The notes: generated by a model not told the origin, from the letters alone. Shown: positions 1 to 9,344, numbered from the stretch's first letter. The stretch is 64,000 nt of DNA from Propioniciclava coleopterorum (GCF_011393335.1 NZ_CP049865.1:1382722-1446721); one strand, 5' to 3'. Made by a program: numbers and translations.

Positions 1-606
1 CTGCTGACGCTGCTGGGCGACGCCCCGCGCGACTCCGGGCTGCACGTGACCCGCGCCACCGACGACCCGGAGCTCGCGGCCGACTGGTTCACCCACTTCG
101 AGGGTGCGGGCCTGGACGGGGTGATGATCAAGCCGACCGACGCCCCCTACTCCCCGGGCGCGCGCACCATGATGAAGCTCAAGCACGCCCGCACCGCCGA
201 GGCCGTCATCATCGGGTTCTCCCGCTCCCGCACCGGCCACGGCGTCGGGTCGCTGCACCTGGGGCTCTACGACGACGGCGTCCTGCTGCCGGTCGGCGGC
301 ATCGGCGCGTTCCCGGACGCCGCCCGCGGCGTCTTCGAGGAGATCCTGGAGCCACTGCTGCTGCCCGAGGACGAGGCCCACGACGCCCCGCGGCCGTCCG
401 CCGTCTCGCGGCTGGGGCCGCGCGACTTCGTCCCGCTGCGTCCGGTGCTGGTGGTCGAGTTGGCCTACGACCAGCTCGAGGGCAAGAGGTTCCGCAACAG
501 CGCCCAGTTCGTGCGCTGGCGTCCCGACCGGGACCCCGAGTCCTGCCGACTCGACCAGCTCGAGGCGGTGCCGGGTTACGACCTGGACGCCGTGCTGCGC
601 CCCTGA
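1..606 (+). CDS. ATP-dependent DNA ligase, C-terminal part (5' end outside window)
   Basis: The reading frame is open from base 1, so this is the last 201 residues of a longer protein. It shows ligase motif IV (GLDGVMIK) followed by motif V (MMKLKHART), which contact the adenylated lysine and nucleotide, and then an OB-fold-like C-terminal domain ending in a conserved QFVRWRPDR stretch. The family seals nicks using ATP, and short actinobacterial members act in end-joining or excision repair. The catalytic lysine motif (KxDG) lies upstream of the window. The resemblance is to LigC-type enzymes, but LigB-like or LigD ligase domains cannot be excluded from this fragment. Confidence 0.85.
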   Translation: MLTLLGDAPRDSGLHVTRATDDPELAADWFTHFEGAGLDGVMIKPTDAPYSPGARTMMKLKHARTAEAVIIGFSRSRTGHGVGSLHLGLYDDGVLLPVGGIGAFPDAARGVFEEILEPLLLPEDEAHDAPRPSAVSRLGPRDFVPLRPVLVVELAYDQLEGKRFRNSAQFVRWRPDRDPESCRLDQLEAVPGYDLDAVLRP

Positions 607-676
607 CACGTCCGGTTCCCGGCCGCGACCCCGGCGGCGCCGGCCGTGCGCGGAGCGTCCCGGGCGGAGTCGGTCG

Positions 677-1894
677 CTAGGCGTACTGCTTGAGGTCGCC
701 CTCGCCGCGCTTCATGGCCTCGAAGAAGGCCTTGGAGCGGGCGGCGTCCCACAGGACGCTGGAGCCCGCCGGCGTGTTCGCGTTGGCGTTGCCGACCGGG
801 ACGCTGAGGGTGTCGGCCTGCCCGGTGCCCACCTTGAGCGCCGCGGCTCCCAGCCCGAAGAAGCCCGCCGGGCCGGTGTCGTCGCCGATCGTCAGGGCCT
901 TCGACGTGGAGGAGTTGACGCCCCACCAGCGCCACGGCAGCGCCACCGTCGCCGGCGACAGCATCTTCTTGGCCAGCGCCGAGACCATCTCCCGCTGCCG
1001 CTTGGCGCGGCCGAGGTCGCCCTCCGGGTCGGCCTTGCGCATCCGGACGTAGCCCAGCGCGGTGGTGCCGTCCATCTGCTGGCAGCCGGCGGGGATGTCG
1101 AGGTTGGAGTCGCGGTCCTTGATCGCGGTCGGCGGGCACATCTCGATGCCGCCGACGGCGTCCACGACGTTCACGAAGCCGCCGAAGCCGACCTCGACGT
1201 AGCCGTCGACGTGCAGGCCGGTGTTCTGCTCGATCGTCTGGACGAGCAGCGGGGCGCCCCCGAAGGAGTAGGCGGCGTTGATCTTGTTCTTGCCGTGGCC
1301 GGGGATCGCGACGTAGCTGTCGCGGGGCACCGAGATGAGGGCGGCGCGCCCCGACGGCGGCACGTAGAGCAGCATGATCGTGTCGGTGCGCCGGCCCGCG
1401 TCGTTGCCCGTGCCGAGCTTGTTCTGCTCGTCGGTGCTCATCCCCTCGCGCGAGTCCGACCCGGCCAGGACGTAGACGAAGCCCGGGGAGTCGGGCGGGC
1501 GCTGACCGGTGGGGGCCGCGTCGGTCCGCGGCATGAACGGCCAGGTCGCCAGGGGGATGCCCAGCAGGTACACCAGCACCAGGGCGAGGATCAGCACCAG
1601 GACGCGCGCGCCCCGGCGGCCGCGACGCCGCGGCGTCCGGCTCGGGACGGCCGAGCGGGGCTCGGGTGCGCGAGGCGGCGGACCGCTCGGCGCCGTCCGG
1701 GACGCCCGGTACTCGCCGGTGCGCAGCGGGTCGCCGTCGGCGTCGTAGTGGCCCACCGGGGTGGGTTCGGCGGCGCGGGGACGCGGTGGCTCGGGCGCCG
1801 GTTCGGGCGCTCGTTCCGCGGGCTCCTGGCCGTCGGAGTAGGCGCCCCGACGGTAGAGCCAGTCCTCGTCGTCGGATCCGCTCACCCGATCCAC
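677..1894 (-). CDS. LytR-CpsA-Psr (LCP) family cell-wall glycopolymer ligase
   Basis: A 405-residue protein with a long proline-rich cytoplasmic N-terminus, one transmembrane helix at about residues 98-118 after an arginine cluster, and an extracellular LCP domain from about 138. Family hallmarks are the RTDTIML stretch near residue 169 and the SVPRDSYV segment near 188, which supply arginines and aspartates that bind the pyrophosphate-lipid. LCP enzymes attach teichoic-acid-like or arabinogalactan-type polymers to peptidoglycan. The start is a GTG; a second in-frame GTG lies three codons later. It stands next to an asparaginase gene on the same strand but 27 bases away, with no obvious operon logic. 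Confidence 0.88.
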   Translation of the reverse strand: MDRVSGSDDEDWLYRRGAYSDGQEPAERAPEPAPEPPRPRAAEPTPVGHYDADGDPLRTGEYRASRTAPSGPPPRAPEPRSAVPSRTPRRRGRRGARVLVLILALVLVYLLGIPLATWPFMPRTDAAPTGQRPPDSPGFVYVLAGSDSREGMSTDEQNKLGTGNDAGRRTDTIMLLYVPPSGRAALISVPRDSYVAIPGHGKNKINAAYSFGGAPLLVQTIEQNTGLHVDGYVEVGFGGFVNVVDAVGGIEMCPPTAIKDRDSNLDIPAGCQQMDGTTALGYVRMRKADPEGDLGRAKRQREMVSALAKKMLSPATVALPWRWWGVNSSTSKALTIGDDTGPAGFFGLGAAALKVGTGQADTLSVPVGNANANTPAGSSVLWDAARSKAFFEAMKRGEGDLKQYA

Positions 1895-1921
1895 CGTACG
1901 CGACGGTGCCGTGGGCCGGTA

Positions 1922-2869
1922 TCAGGCCAGGGTCGCAACCACGGCGCCCACGGTCTCACCGTGGCCCAGGACGGGGACGTCCGCCAGCGCGTCGAGGGCG
2001 GCCTCGTCCAGGCCCAGGGTCCGCAGGGCGGCGGCCGCGACGACGCGTCCCGCCCGGTTCCCGTCGGCGATCTTCACCGCGAGCCCGCGTCCGTCGGGCA
2101 GCCCCACCGCGACGACGGCCTCGGCGCCCTCCTTGGCGATGAGCCCCCGGACGGCCGCCATCAGCTCACTGTCGGGACGCCCCGGGCCGCCCACGTGGAA
2201 CGGGTGCGCGCGCATGGCGTCGGCGACCAGCTTCGCCTCCCCGTCGCGCGCCGCGGCGAGCCGCCCGAAGGCGCGCGCCAGTCCGACGAGCGGGAAGGCG
2301 GGCACCGGGGCGCCGCAGCCGTCGACCGCCACGGTCACGATCTCCTCGCCGGTGTACTCCCGCGTGACCTCGAGCACCGAGGCCTGCAGCGGGTGGCGCG
2401 CATCGAGGTAATCCTCGGTGCTCCAGCCGGACGCGCGGCAGGCGCGCAGCATGCCGGCGTGCTTGCCCGAGCAGTTCTGGGCGATCCTCTCGTCGCCGTG
2501 GCCCGCGGCGAGCCACGCGGCCAGCGCCGCCTCGCCCAGCGGCTTGCCCGGCGTGTTGCGCAGGTCGTCCTCGGTCAGATCGGACGCCGCCAGCGAGGCC
2601 CGCACGCCCTCCAGGTGCCACGGCTCGCCGGTGTGCGAGGCGCAGGCCAGCGCCAGCGCCTCCCCCGTCAGGGCGGCGCCGCCGCGCAGCGACGCGATGG
2701 CCTGCAGCGGCTTCAGCGAGGACCGCGGGAAGACCGGGGTGGTGGGGTCGCCCCACGCCCGCTCCACGTCCCCGGCGGGGTCGGTGAGCACGGCCAGCCC
2801 GTGGTGCACCGACTCGACGAAACCCTGGCGGACGACGTGCGCCACCACGGGCGCGTTCTGCAGACTCAC
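1922..2869 (-). CDS. asparaginase (type II-like, Rhizobium/actinobacterial family)
   Basis: A 315-residue protein matching the thermolabile asparaginase family that is unrelated to E. coli AnsA/AnsB. Visible family segments are FPRSSLKPLQAI (residues 47-58), ASHTGEPWHLEG (77-88), QNCSGKHAGM (131-140) and a VDGCGAPV motif near the middle. The expected reaction is hydrolysis of L-asparagine to aspartate and ammonia. There is no signal peptide, so it should be cytosolic. Length is normal for the family. The upstream region is shared with the divergent gene starting at 2984. Confidence 0.88.
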   Translation of the reverse strand: MSLQNAPVVAHVVRQGFVESVHHGLAVLTDPAGDVERAWGDPTTPVFPRSSLKPLQAIASLRGGAALTGEALALACASHTGEPWHLEGVRASLAASDLTEDDLRNTPGKPLGEAALAAWLAAGHGDERIAQNCSGKHAGMLRACRASGWSTEDYLDARHPLQASVLEVTREYTGEEIVTVAVDGCGAPVPAFPLVGLARAFGRLAAARDGEAKLVADAMRAHPFHVGGPGRPDSELMAAVRGLIAKEGAEAVVAVGLPDGRGLAVKIADGNRAGRVVAAAALRTLGLDEAALDALADVPVLGHGETVGAVVATLA

Positions 2870-2983
2870 GGGACGACCCTACGCGCGGTCGGAACGTGGC
2901 GCAGGGCGGGCGGTCGGCGTCCCCCGCGCAGGGGACGGCAACCTGAGTTTTCCCTGAGAGTCCGCGCGTGCGATCCTAGGGAT

Positions 2984-3769
2984 ATGGCCCTTTTCTCTCA
3001 GCTTCGCGCGGTCGGCGCGTCCGCCGTCGCGCTGGCTGTGGCCGCGGGTGCGGGCATCGCGTTCGCCCTTCCCGGCAGCACCACCGAGGTGACCACGGCG
3101 GTGCCGGTCCAGGCGGTCGCCACGCCGGACATCAGCGAGGATCAGGCGCGCGAACTCCTCATCACCAGCCGCGCCGCCGAGCGCGAGGCGCTCGCCACCG
3201 AGGTGTCGGACGCCGCGCAGCAGCGCTACGCCAGCCTCTCCGAGACCGACCAGTCGATCGGCCGGACCGAGGAGGCCCTGCAGGCCCAGCGCGCCGCCGA
3301 GGCCAAGGCTGCGGCCGAGAAGGCTGCTGCCGAGAAGGCGGCCAAGGAGAAGGCCGCCGCGGACAAGGCGGCTGCCGACAAGGCCGCCAAGGACAAGGCC
3401 GCCGCCGAGAAGGCGACCGCCACGGCGTCCGCCGCCGATGCCAAGAAGCTCGGCTCCGCCTCCCGCGCCGCCAACAAGGAGACCGCCCGCCAGATGGCCC
3501 TGAGCCTGTACGGCTGGGGCGGGGACCAGTTCACCTGCTACGACAACATCATCATGCGCGAGTCGGTGTGGGACCACACGGCCGACAACCCCACCTCGAG
3601 CGCGTACGGCATCCCCCAGGCGCTGCCGGGCAGCAAGATGTCCAGCGAGGGCGCCGACTGGCGGACGAACCCCGCCACGCAGATCAAGTGGGGCCTGAAG
3701 TACGTCAAGGAGCGCTACGGCACCCCGTGCCAGGCCTGGTCCTTCAAGCGCGCCAACGGCTGGTACTGA
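2984..3769 (+). CDS. secreted transglycosylase-SLT-like protein with Ala/Lys coiled coil
   Basis: A 261-residue protein. The N-terminus has a hydrophobic segment (about residues 10-29) ending in a likely signal-peptidase site. Next comes a charged region with a strongly repetitive Ala-Glu-Lys/Ala-Asp-Lys heptad-like stretch (about 100-155) that should form a coiled coil. The last about 90 residues form a lysozyme-like fold with the probable catalytic glutamate in MRESVWDHTADN and a downstream SAYGIPQALPG motif, as in actinobacterial SLT-domain hydrolases. It probably cleaves or remodels peptidoglycan outside the cell. The ATG at 2984 was chosen because it opens the signal peptide; the frame stays open far upstream, but that part is not protein-like. 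Confidence 0.82.
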   Translation: MALFSQLRAVGASAVALAVAAGAGIAFALPGSTTEVTTAVPVQAVATPDISEDQARELLITSRAAEREALATEVSDAAQQRYASLSETDQSIGRTEEALQAQRAAEAKAAAEKAAAEKAAKEKAAADKAAADKAAKDKAAAEKATATASAADAKKLGSASRAANKETARQMALSLYGWGGDQFTCYDNIIMRESVWDHTADNPTSSAYGIPQALPGSKMSSEGADWRTNPATQIKWGLKYVKERYGTPCQAWSFKRANGWY

Positions 3770-3788
3770 CACCGCCTAGGCTGTCTCG

Positions 3789-4706
3789 GTGACCACCGGA
3801 CAGCCGCCCCAGACACCGCCGCCGCCCGCCTGCGTCAACCACCCCCACGCGCCCGGTTTCGTCCGGTGCCAGCGCTGTGGCTCACCGATCTGCGGCGACT
3901 GCATGATCGAGGCGCCGGTCGGCTTCCAGTGCCCGGGCTGCGTCACCACCGCGTCGAAGAGGATGCGCGCGACGCGCCCCAGCCTGCGGAGCGTCGCGCA
4001 GGCGTCACGGGCGATCGTCGTCATCATCGGCATCAACGTCGCGGTCTGGGTGGCCATCGCCCTGACCGGCGGCGACACCTCCTCGGTGGCCTCCGTCCTG
4101 GGCCTCAATCTGCTGTCGCTGTGCGACCTGCCGGGTGCCACCTACGTCGGGGTCGAGCCCGCGCTGTGCGCGGCCGAGGGCGGCTTCTACTCCCCCGGCA
4201 CCGCCGACTTCGCGCTGTGGAAGCTCCTGACGAGCGGCTTCACCCACATCTCGATCATCCACCTGGGCTTCAACATGGTCGTGCTGTGGCTGATCGGCCC
4301 TCAGCTCAACCACTACTTCGGCACCGCGCGCTTCGTCGGGCTGTACCTCGTGTCGATCCTCGCCGGGTCGCTGCTGTCGCTGTGGGCCTCGCCCGACAAC
4401 ACGTTCGGCGTGGGAGCGTCCGGCGGCCTGTTCGGCCTGTTGGGCGCCCTCCTGGTGGTCTCGCTCCTGCGCGGCGGGGACGTGCGCCGCATCCTGCTGT
4501 TGCTCGGGGTCAACGCGGTGTTCACGGTGTGGGGCGCCGGCGTCATCTCCTGGCAGGCGCACCTCGGCGGCTTCGTCGGGGGCTGCCTCGCCACGTACGG
4601 GCTGCTGAAGATGGACGGGCGTCCGCCACGGGCGGCCCACCTGTGGCTGCTCGGCGTCGGGGCCGTGTGCGTCGTCGGGGCGCTCGCGCGCGGCTTCGTG
4701 GCCTGA
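3789..4706 (+). CDS. rhomboid family intramembrane serine protease with N-terminal zinc-ribbon
   Basis: A 305-residue membrane protein starting at GTG. Residues 15-51 carry paired cysteines (CVNHP, CQRC, CGDC, CPGC) typical of the small zinc-binding N-terminus of actinobacterial rhomboids. Six or seven hydrophobic helices follow. The catalytic dyad is visible: serine 211 in GVGASGGLFG and histidine 258 in SWQAHLGGF. An HxxxN-type segment (HLGFNMV, near 158) matches the family. Rhomboids cleave substrates within the membrane; no substrate can be assigned here. It follows the transglycosylase-like gene by 19 bases and may be co-transcribed with it. Confidence 0.9.
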   Translation: MTTGQPPQTPPPPACVNHPHAPGFVRCQRCGSPICGDCMIEAPVGFQCPGCVTTASKRMRATRPSLRSVAQASRAIVVIIGINVAVWVAIALTGGDTSSVASVLGLNLLSLCDLPGATYVGVEPALCAAEGGFYSPGTADFALWKLLTSGFTHISIIHLGFNMVVLWLIGPQLNHYFGTARFVGLYLVSILAGSLLSLWASPDNTFGVGASGGLFGLLGALLVVSLLRGGDVRRILLLLGVNAVFTVWGAGVISWQAHLGGFVGGCLATYGLLKMDGRPPRAAHLWLLGVGAVCVVGALARGFVA

Positions 4707-4811
4707 TCGGTAACCCACCTGGGGGGCTCGCCACGTCGCCCCGGCTCTGGCACAGTGGGCGTGTTCGGGTGGCGCGGTCGCCACCCGTTTCACTCCCTCC
4801 GAAAGGACATC

Positions 4812-5420
4812 ATGGGACTCTTCGATTCCATCAAGGACGCCTTCACCACCGATGACGGCGAGCGCCTCGAGGCCGCCCGCAAGACGCTGGACAAGGCGAA
4901 GACCGCGCTGGAGAAGGTCAAGGCCGAGGTCGGCACAGCGGCCGACCCGAAGTCGCGCGAACGGCTCTCCCGGGCCGAGGAGGACGTCGCGGCCGCCCAG
5001 ACCAACGTGAACGAGCTCGAGGCCAAGGTGAACGGCACGCCCGTCGCGCCGGAGAGCGCGCCCGACCCCACGCCCGTGCCCGCCGAGCCGGCGGTCGACG
5101 AGGCGCAGGCCGAGGCCGACGCCGAGGCGATCCGCAACATCGAGGCCATGAAGGCCGCCGAGGCGGAGAAGGCTGCCGCAGAGCAGGCCGCCGCGGAGCA
5201 GGCCGCGGCCGAGCAGGCGGCGGCGGAGGCCCAGGCCCAGGAGATGGCCGCCCCCGCTCCGGAGCCCGAGCTGCGCACCTACACCGTGGTCAAGGGCGAC
5301 AACCTGACCAAGATCGGCAAGAAGTTCGGCGTCAGCTGGAAGTCGATCGCCGAGCTCAACGGGATCTCCAATCCCGACCTGATTCACCCCGGCCAGGTGT
5401 TCAAGATCCCGAACGCCTGA
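4812..5420 (+). CDS. LysM-domain protein with coiled-coil/Ala-rich linker
   Basis: A 202-residue protein. Residues 1-80 are helical and charged (GLFDSIKDAF opening, then heptad-like KTALEKVKAEV). A Pro/Ala linker with AAAEQ repeats follows, and a single C-terminal LysM domain (YTVVKGDNLTKIGKKFGVSW to HPGQVFKIP) spans about residues 158-201. LysM domains bind N-acetylglucosamine in peptidoglycan. There is no signal peptide, so how it reaches the wall is unclear; similar BON/LysM proteins are sometimes cytoplasmic or stress-related. The ATG at 4812 was chosen because GAAAGG precedes it by five bases. Confidence 0.85.
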   Translation: MGLFDSIKDAFTTDDGERLEAARKTLDKAKTALEKVKAEVGTAADPKSRERLSRAEEDVAAAQTNVNELEAKVNGTPVAPESAPDPTPVPAEPAVDEAQAEADAEAIRNIEAMKAAEAEKAAAEQAAAEQAAAEQAAAEAQAQEMAAPAPEPELRTYTVVKGDNLTKIGKKFGVSWKSIAELNGISNPDLIHPGQVFKIPNA

Positions 5421-5432
5421 TCCGAGCAGCGC

Positions 5433-5465
5433 GAGGCCGTCGCACCGTCCTGGTGCGGCGGCCTC
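5433..5465 (+). terminator. hairpin terminator after LysM gene
   Basis: A 14-bp stem (arms 5433-5446 and 5452-5465) with a five-base loop and one G/T wobble lies 12 bases after the stop at 5420. There is no T-run, as is usual in high-GC actinobacteria. Confidence 0.65.
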
Positions 5466-5540
5466 GTCGCATTCCCGGAGGGGACGCCGCGGCAGCCGCC
5501 TCTCTCGGCCGGGTCCCCGGTGCGTGCCATTCTGGGGCGC

Positions 5541-6434
5541 ATGATCCTGCTGGACGAGCCCCGCTGGTCGGCGCACGGACGCCTGTGGGGGCACCTGGTC
5601 TCCGACGCGACGCTGGCTGAACTGCACGCCTTCGCGGCGGGCGCCGGTCTGCCGTTCGGCGGGTTCGACCACGACCACTACGACTACCCCGCCGAGGCGC
5701 AGCCCCGCCTCCTGGAGGCGGGCGCGCGGCTCGTCCCCTCCGGCACGCTGTTGCGTCGGCTGCGCGCCGGTGGGCTGCGTGTCCGGCCGCAGGACCGCAC
5801 GCCGAAGCGTCCGGTGGCGGCTGCGCGGCTCAGGGAGCGGTGGGCGGCCTTCGCACCGGGGCACGCGGCCCTGGGCGAGGACCTGATCGCGCGCTGGTCC
5901 CAGGGGCACCGCCGCTACCACGACGTCCGGCACCTCGCGCAGGCACTGGACGCCCTCGACCAGCTGGGCGGCGCCGAGCCGGTGGTGACGTGGGCGCTGT
6001 GGTTCCACGACGCCGTCTACGCGGGGCGTCCCGGGCACGACGAGCGCGACTCCTCCGACCTGGCGGGCTCGGCGCTGGCGTCGGTGCTGCCGGCGTCCGA
6101 CGTGGCGGAGGTGGTGCGGCTGATCGGCGTCACGGTCGACCACGCGCCCGCGGCGGGCGACGCGCGCGGGGGCGTCCTGAGCGATGCGGATCTGTCCATC
6201 CTGGGCGCGATCCCCGGGCGCTACGACGTCTACGCCCGCGACGTCCGAGCCGAGTACCGGCACGTCCCCGACGACGCGTTCCGGTCGGGCCGCGCCGCGG
6301 TGCTGCGCGGCTTGTTGGCGCACGACTCGCTGTTCTGCACCGCATCCGGTCGCGAGCGCTGGGAGGGCCCCGCCCGCGCCAACCTCGTCGCCGAGTTGTC
6401 GCGGCTGGAGAACCCGGTGCGGTCACGGCTCTGA
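5541..6434 (+). CDS. DUF4031 domain fused to HD-type phosphohydrolase-like domain
   Basis: A 297-residue protein made of two parts. Residues 1-90 match DUF4031 (WGHLVSD, LHAFAAGAGLP, HDHYDYP). Residues 95-297 look like the predicted metal-dependent HD phosphohydrolase family, with RRYHDVRHL near 124-132 and the FHDAVY pair near 155-160, then a later aspartate in LSDADLSILG. Both families are often separate genes; here they are one continuous frame. HD proteins of this type bind divalent metals, but the substrate is unknown. The ATG at 5541 matches the DUF4031 start (MILLDEPRW); an in-frame GTG upstream has no good ribosome site. Confidence 0.8.
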   Translation: MILLDEPRWSAHGRLWGHLVSDATLAELHAFAAGAGLPFGGFDHDHYDYPAEAQPRLLEAGARLVPSGTLLRRLRAGGLRVRPQDRTPKRPVAAARLRERWAAFAPGHAALGEDLIARWSQGHRRYHDVRHLAQALDALDQLGGAEPVVTWALWFHDAVYAGRPGHDERDSSDLAGSALASVLPASDVAEVVRLIGVTVDHAPAAGDARGGVLSDADLSILGAIPGRYDVYARDVRAEYRHVPDDAFRSGRAAVLRGLLAHDSLFCTASGRERWEGPARANLVAELSRLENPVRSRL

Positions 6435-6748
6435 CCGCGCCCGGGATGCGATGGCGTGATCGCATCGTTCGGCACGTCTTCGCGGGGTTCGACAAAGACC
6501 TGGACTGTTCCCCCGCGTTCGAGGGCCCGCCGGTTGGCGCTACCCGGCCGCCACGCCCGCGACCCGCAGCCGGGCCGCCGCGCCGCCCGGCCGGCTGGCC
6601 GGGCGGGCACGCGAGCGCGGATTCCGCGTCCCACAACGGCGTTCGCCGGATCCCCGGAGACGCGTCCGCACCCGGAACATCCCCTGATACGGGTCATCCG
6701 GTGGCCGTCGATGTGGTGTGGCGGGGTGCTGCGTGGCACCGTAGACGC
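6435..6748 (+). other. 314-base intergenic stretch with two hairpins
   Basis: No gene is visible. An 8-bp perfect stem (6445-6452 with 6459-6466) sits 10 bases past the preceding stop and probably ends that transcript. A second 10-bp GC stem (6583-6592 with 6597-6606) lies mid-region. The remainder must hold the glgX promoter, but no convincing -35/-10 pair was seen. Confidence 0.5.
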
Positions 6749-9328
6749 ATGACCGCACCGCATCCGGTGGCCGAGGCCGACTGGTCCGAAGCCACCTGGC
6801 CCCTCGGCGCCCACGTCGACCCCACCTCCGGCGAGACCACCTTCGCCGTCGCCGCACCGAACGCCACCCGCGTCGTGCTGGAGTTGTTCCCCCGCGCCCA
6901 GGGCGCGGACGCGGAGGTGTCCGTGCCCATGGCACGGGGCGGCGACGGCCTGTGGCGCGCGCGGCTGGGCGACGCGCGGCATGGGGCGCTGTACGGATTC
7001 CGGGTGTGGGGCCGCAACTGGCCCTTCGACGAGGCCTGGACGCCCGGCTCGACCGCAGGGTTCGCGTCCGATCGGGATGAGGACTTCAACCACTTCAACC
7101 CCAACAAGGTGCTGTTCGACCCGTACGCACGCGAGGTCACCCACAACCCCCTCAGCCTGGGCGAGAACCAGCAATGGCTCGTGTCGGGGCCCGTCGAGGT
7201 GGACGGCCGCCCCGGCCGCGAGATCGACAGCGCGCAGGTCGCCCCCAAGGGCGTCGTGATCGAGGACGCCACCCCCACCGGCCGGTTCCCGAGCTTCCCC
7301 GAGGAGGACAACGCGATCTACGAGGCGCACGTCAAGAACCTGACGCTGCACCCGAGCGCGCTGAGCCTGGGCGAGCTGCTGTCGGCGTCGCCCGGCTTCG
7401 AGGGGCTGCCCGACATCCCGCAGCACCTGCGCGGCACCTACGCCGGCGCGGCGCTGATGGCGCCCTACCTCACCGCCCTGGGCATCACCGTCATCGAGCT
7501 CCTGCCGGTCCACGAGACGGACTCCGACCAGGTCGGCTCGCACAACGGCACCACGAACCACTGGGGCTACCAGACGTTGGGGTTCTTCGCCCCCAACCGC
7601 GACTACAGCTCGGACAAGTCCCTCGGTGGCCCGACCCGGGAGTTCCGGCAGATGGTCAAGGCGTTCCACGACGCCGGACTCAAGGTGTTCCTGGACGTCG
7701 TCTACAACCACTCCGCCGAGGGCGGCAACTGGGGCGGGAACGTCGACTCCGCGGGCTTCACCACGCTCGGCGGGTTCGCCACCGCCGACTACTACGGCCT
7801 CAACGGCGAGGGCGGCCTGATCGACGGGGCCACCGGCACCTCGAACCAGATGAACTTCTCCTCACCGCTGACCTGCGAGCTGGTCCTGGACTCGCTGGAG
7901 TACTGGCACGACGTGATGGGCGTCGACGGCTTCCGATTCGACCTGGCGCCCGTGCTCGGACGCCGCCCGGACGCCGCCGAGGCCGACGACTGGGGCGCCC
8001 AGAAGCGGTTCTTCCGCAACCACCCCCTCCTGGACGCCGTGGCGGAACTCGCCCGCCGCCAGCGGTTCGAGGTGATCGCGGAGGCCTGGGACCTGTGGGG
8101 ATACGAGGTCGGGAACTTCCCGTCGGGCTGGGGCGAGTGGAACGGCCGGTTCCGCGACGCCATGCGGCGCTACCTCAAGGGCGACGGCAACACCGACGAC
8201 TTCATGGCGTTCTTCAACGGCGACTACCTGCACTTCAACGACTCGGGCGGCCCGCAGAAGTCGATCAACTTCGTCACGGCGCACGACGGCTTCACGATGT
8301 TCGACCTGGTCAGCTACAACACCAAGGTCAACAACCAGCCGTTCCCGTTCGGGCCGAGCGACGGCGGCGGCGACAACAACCTGTCCTGGGACTCGGGCGG
8401 CGACCACGCGCTGCGCCGGGCGCGCTGGCGCAACTTCTGGCTGATCACGTTCCTGGCCCGCGGCGTCCCGATGATCGTGTCGGGCGACGAGTACGGCCGC
8501 ACGCAGAACGGCAACAACAACCCCTGGTCGCTGAACACGGTCGGGATGTGGAACAACTGGGCGCAGGCCGGCTCCAACGACCCCACGGGGCTGCCGGTCG
8601 ACCCCACCCACCCCGACCTGCCCGGCTACCACGACAACACCGGCCAGATGCCCGGGCGGACCAACGCCCTGCTGAGGTTCGCGCGGAGCGTCGCCCGGCT
8701 GCGGGCCTCGCAGCCGAGCCTGCGGCAGCGCACCTGGGGCGACATCGAACTGGGCGGCAAGGACGTCTCCTACGTCTACTTCGGCACCACGCTGGACGAT
8801 CCGCCGCGCCCCGGTGACCGCCAGATCGCGGTCGCGATCGACTCCGGCGACACCGTCGGGGACGACTTCTGGGTGCTGATCAACATGTACGACGAGCGCG
8901 CCGTGTTCGACCTGGCCGACTCGGCCGAGGAGGCCGAGCACAAGCACGAGTGGCGCCGGATCATCGACACCGCGCCGTGGGCCGAGGCCGAGGGCAACGC
9001 GTGGGACATGGACGAGGCCCAGGTCGTCACGGGCAGCTACATGGTCGAACCCTGGTCGATCGCGGTGCTGCAGGCCCACAACCCGGGCGCCGAGGAGGAG
9101 CCGGTGGCCGAGGGCGAGCCGAAGAAGCTGTGGGGCCGCCGCGACGGCCTGCAGATCGACTGGTCGGGCCGCCCCTACCAGCGCGGGCTGCTGGGCGAGT
9201 GGCTGGCGCGCGTCCGCCGCGATCGGCTGCAGCGGGCCGATCCCGCCCAGCGGCCCGAGGACGCCGACCCGCCCGCCGGGGACGGCGCCGCCGACGGGGC
9301 GGCGCCGGCGACGCCCGGGAGCGACTGA
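6749..9328 (+). CDS. glgX: glycogen debranching enzyme GlgX (isoamylase type)
   Basis: An 859-residue GH13 enzyme that hydrolyses alpha-1,6 branches of glycogen or limit dextrins in the cytosol. The N-terminal CBM48-like domain (about residues 15-130) contains TFAVAAPNATRVVLELF. The catalytic barrel shows the conserved regions: DVVYNHSAEG, the nucleophile Asp in DGFRFDLAPVL, the acid/base Glu in VIAEAWDLWG, and the stabilising Asp in FVTAHDGFTMFD. The C-terminus ends in an Asp/Pro/Ala-rich tail. It is somewhat longer than the usual 650-750 residues because of that tail and an insertion near DIPQHLRGTYAGAALMAPYL. The ATG at 6749 directly precedes the conserved N-terminus. Confidence 0.9.
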   Translation: MTAPHPVAEADWSEATWPLGAHVDPTSGETTFAVAAPNATRVVLELFPRAQGADAEVSVPMARGGDGLWRARLGDARHGALYGFRVWGRNWPFDEAWTPGSTAGFASDRDEDFNHFNPNKVLFDPYAREVTHNPLSLGENQQWLVSGPVEVDGRPGREIDSAQVAPKGVVIEDATPTGRFPSFPEEDNAIYEAHVKNLTLHPSALSLGELLSASPGFEGLPDIPQHLRGTYAGAALMAPYLTALGITVIELLPVHETDSDQVGSHNGTTNHWGYQTLGFFAPNRDYSSDKSLGGPTREFRQMVKAFHDAGLKVFLDVVYNHSAEGGNWGGNVDSAGFTTLGGFATADYYGLNGEGGLIDGATGTSNQMNFSSPLTCELVLDSLEYWHDVMGVDGFRFDLAPVLGRRPDAAEADDWGAQKRFFRNHPLLDAVAELARRQRFEVIAEAWDLWGYEVGNFPSGWGEWNGRFRDAMRRYLKGDGNTDDFMAFFNGDYLHFNDSGGPQKSINFVTAHDGFTMFDLVSYNTKVNNQPFPFGPSDGGGDNNLSWDSGGDHALRRARWRNFWLITFLARGVPMIVSGDEYGRTQNGNNNPWSLNTVGMWNNWAQAGSNDPTGLPVDPTHPDLPGYHDNTGQMPGRTNALLRFARSVARLRASQPSLRQRTWGDIELGGKDVSYVYFGTTLDDPPRPGDRQIAVAIDSGDTVGDDFWVLINMYDERAVFDLADSAEEAEHKHEWRRIIDTAPWAEAEGNAWDMDEAQVVTGSYMVEPWSIAVLQAHNPGAEEEPVAEGEPKKLWGRRDGLQIDWSGRPYQRGLLGEWLARVRRDRLQRADPAQRPEDADPPAGDGAADGAAPATPGSD

Positions 9329-9344
9329 TCGCGCCCGCCGCAGG

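Noticed and set aside
1211-2983. Open frame extending far upstream of the transglycosylase-like gene
   Set aside because: The upstream part is antisense to the LCP and asparaginase genes and lacks protein character; the signal peptide marks the true start at 2984.
4005-6323. Very long open frame on the minus strand opposite rhomboid, LysM and HD genes
   Set aside because: It is the antisense shadow of high-GC genes: Arg/Gly/Ala-rich with no domain, covering three well-supported genes on the other strand.
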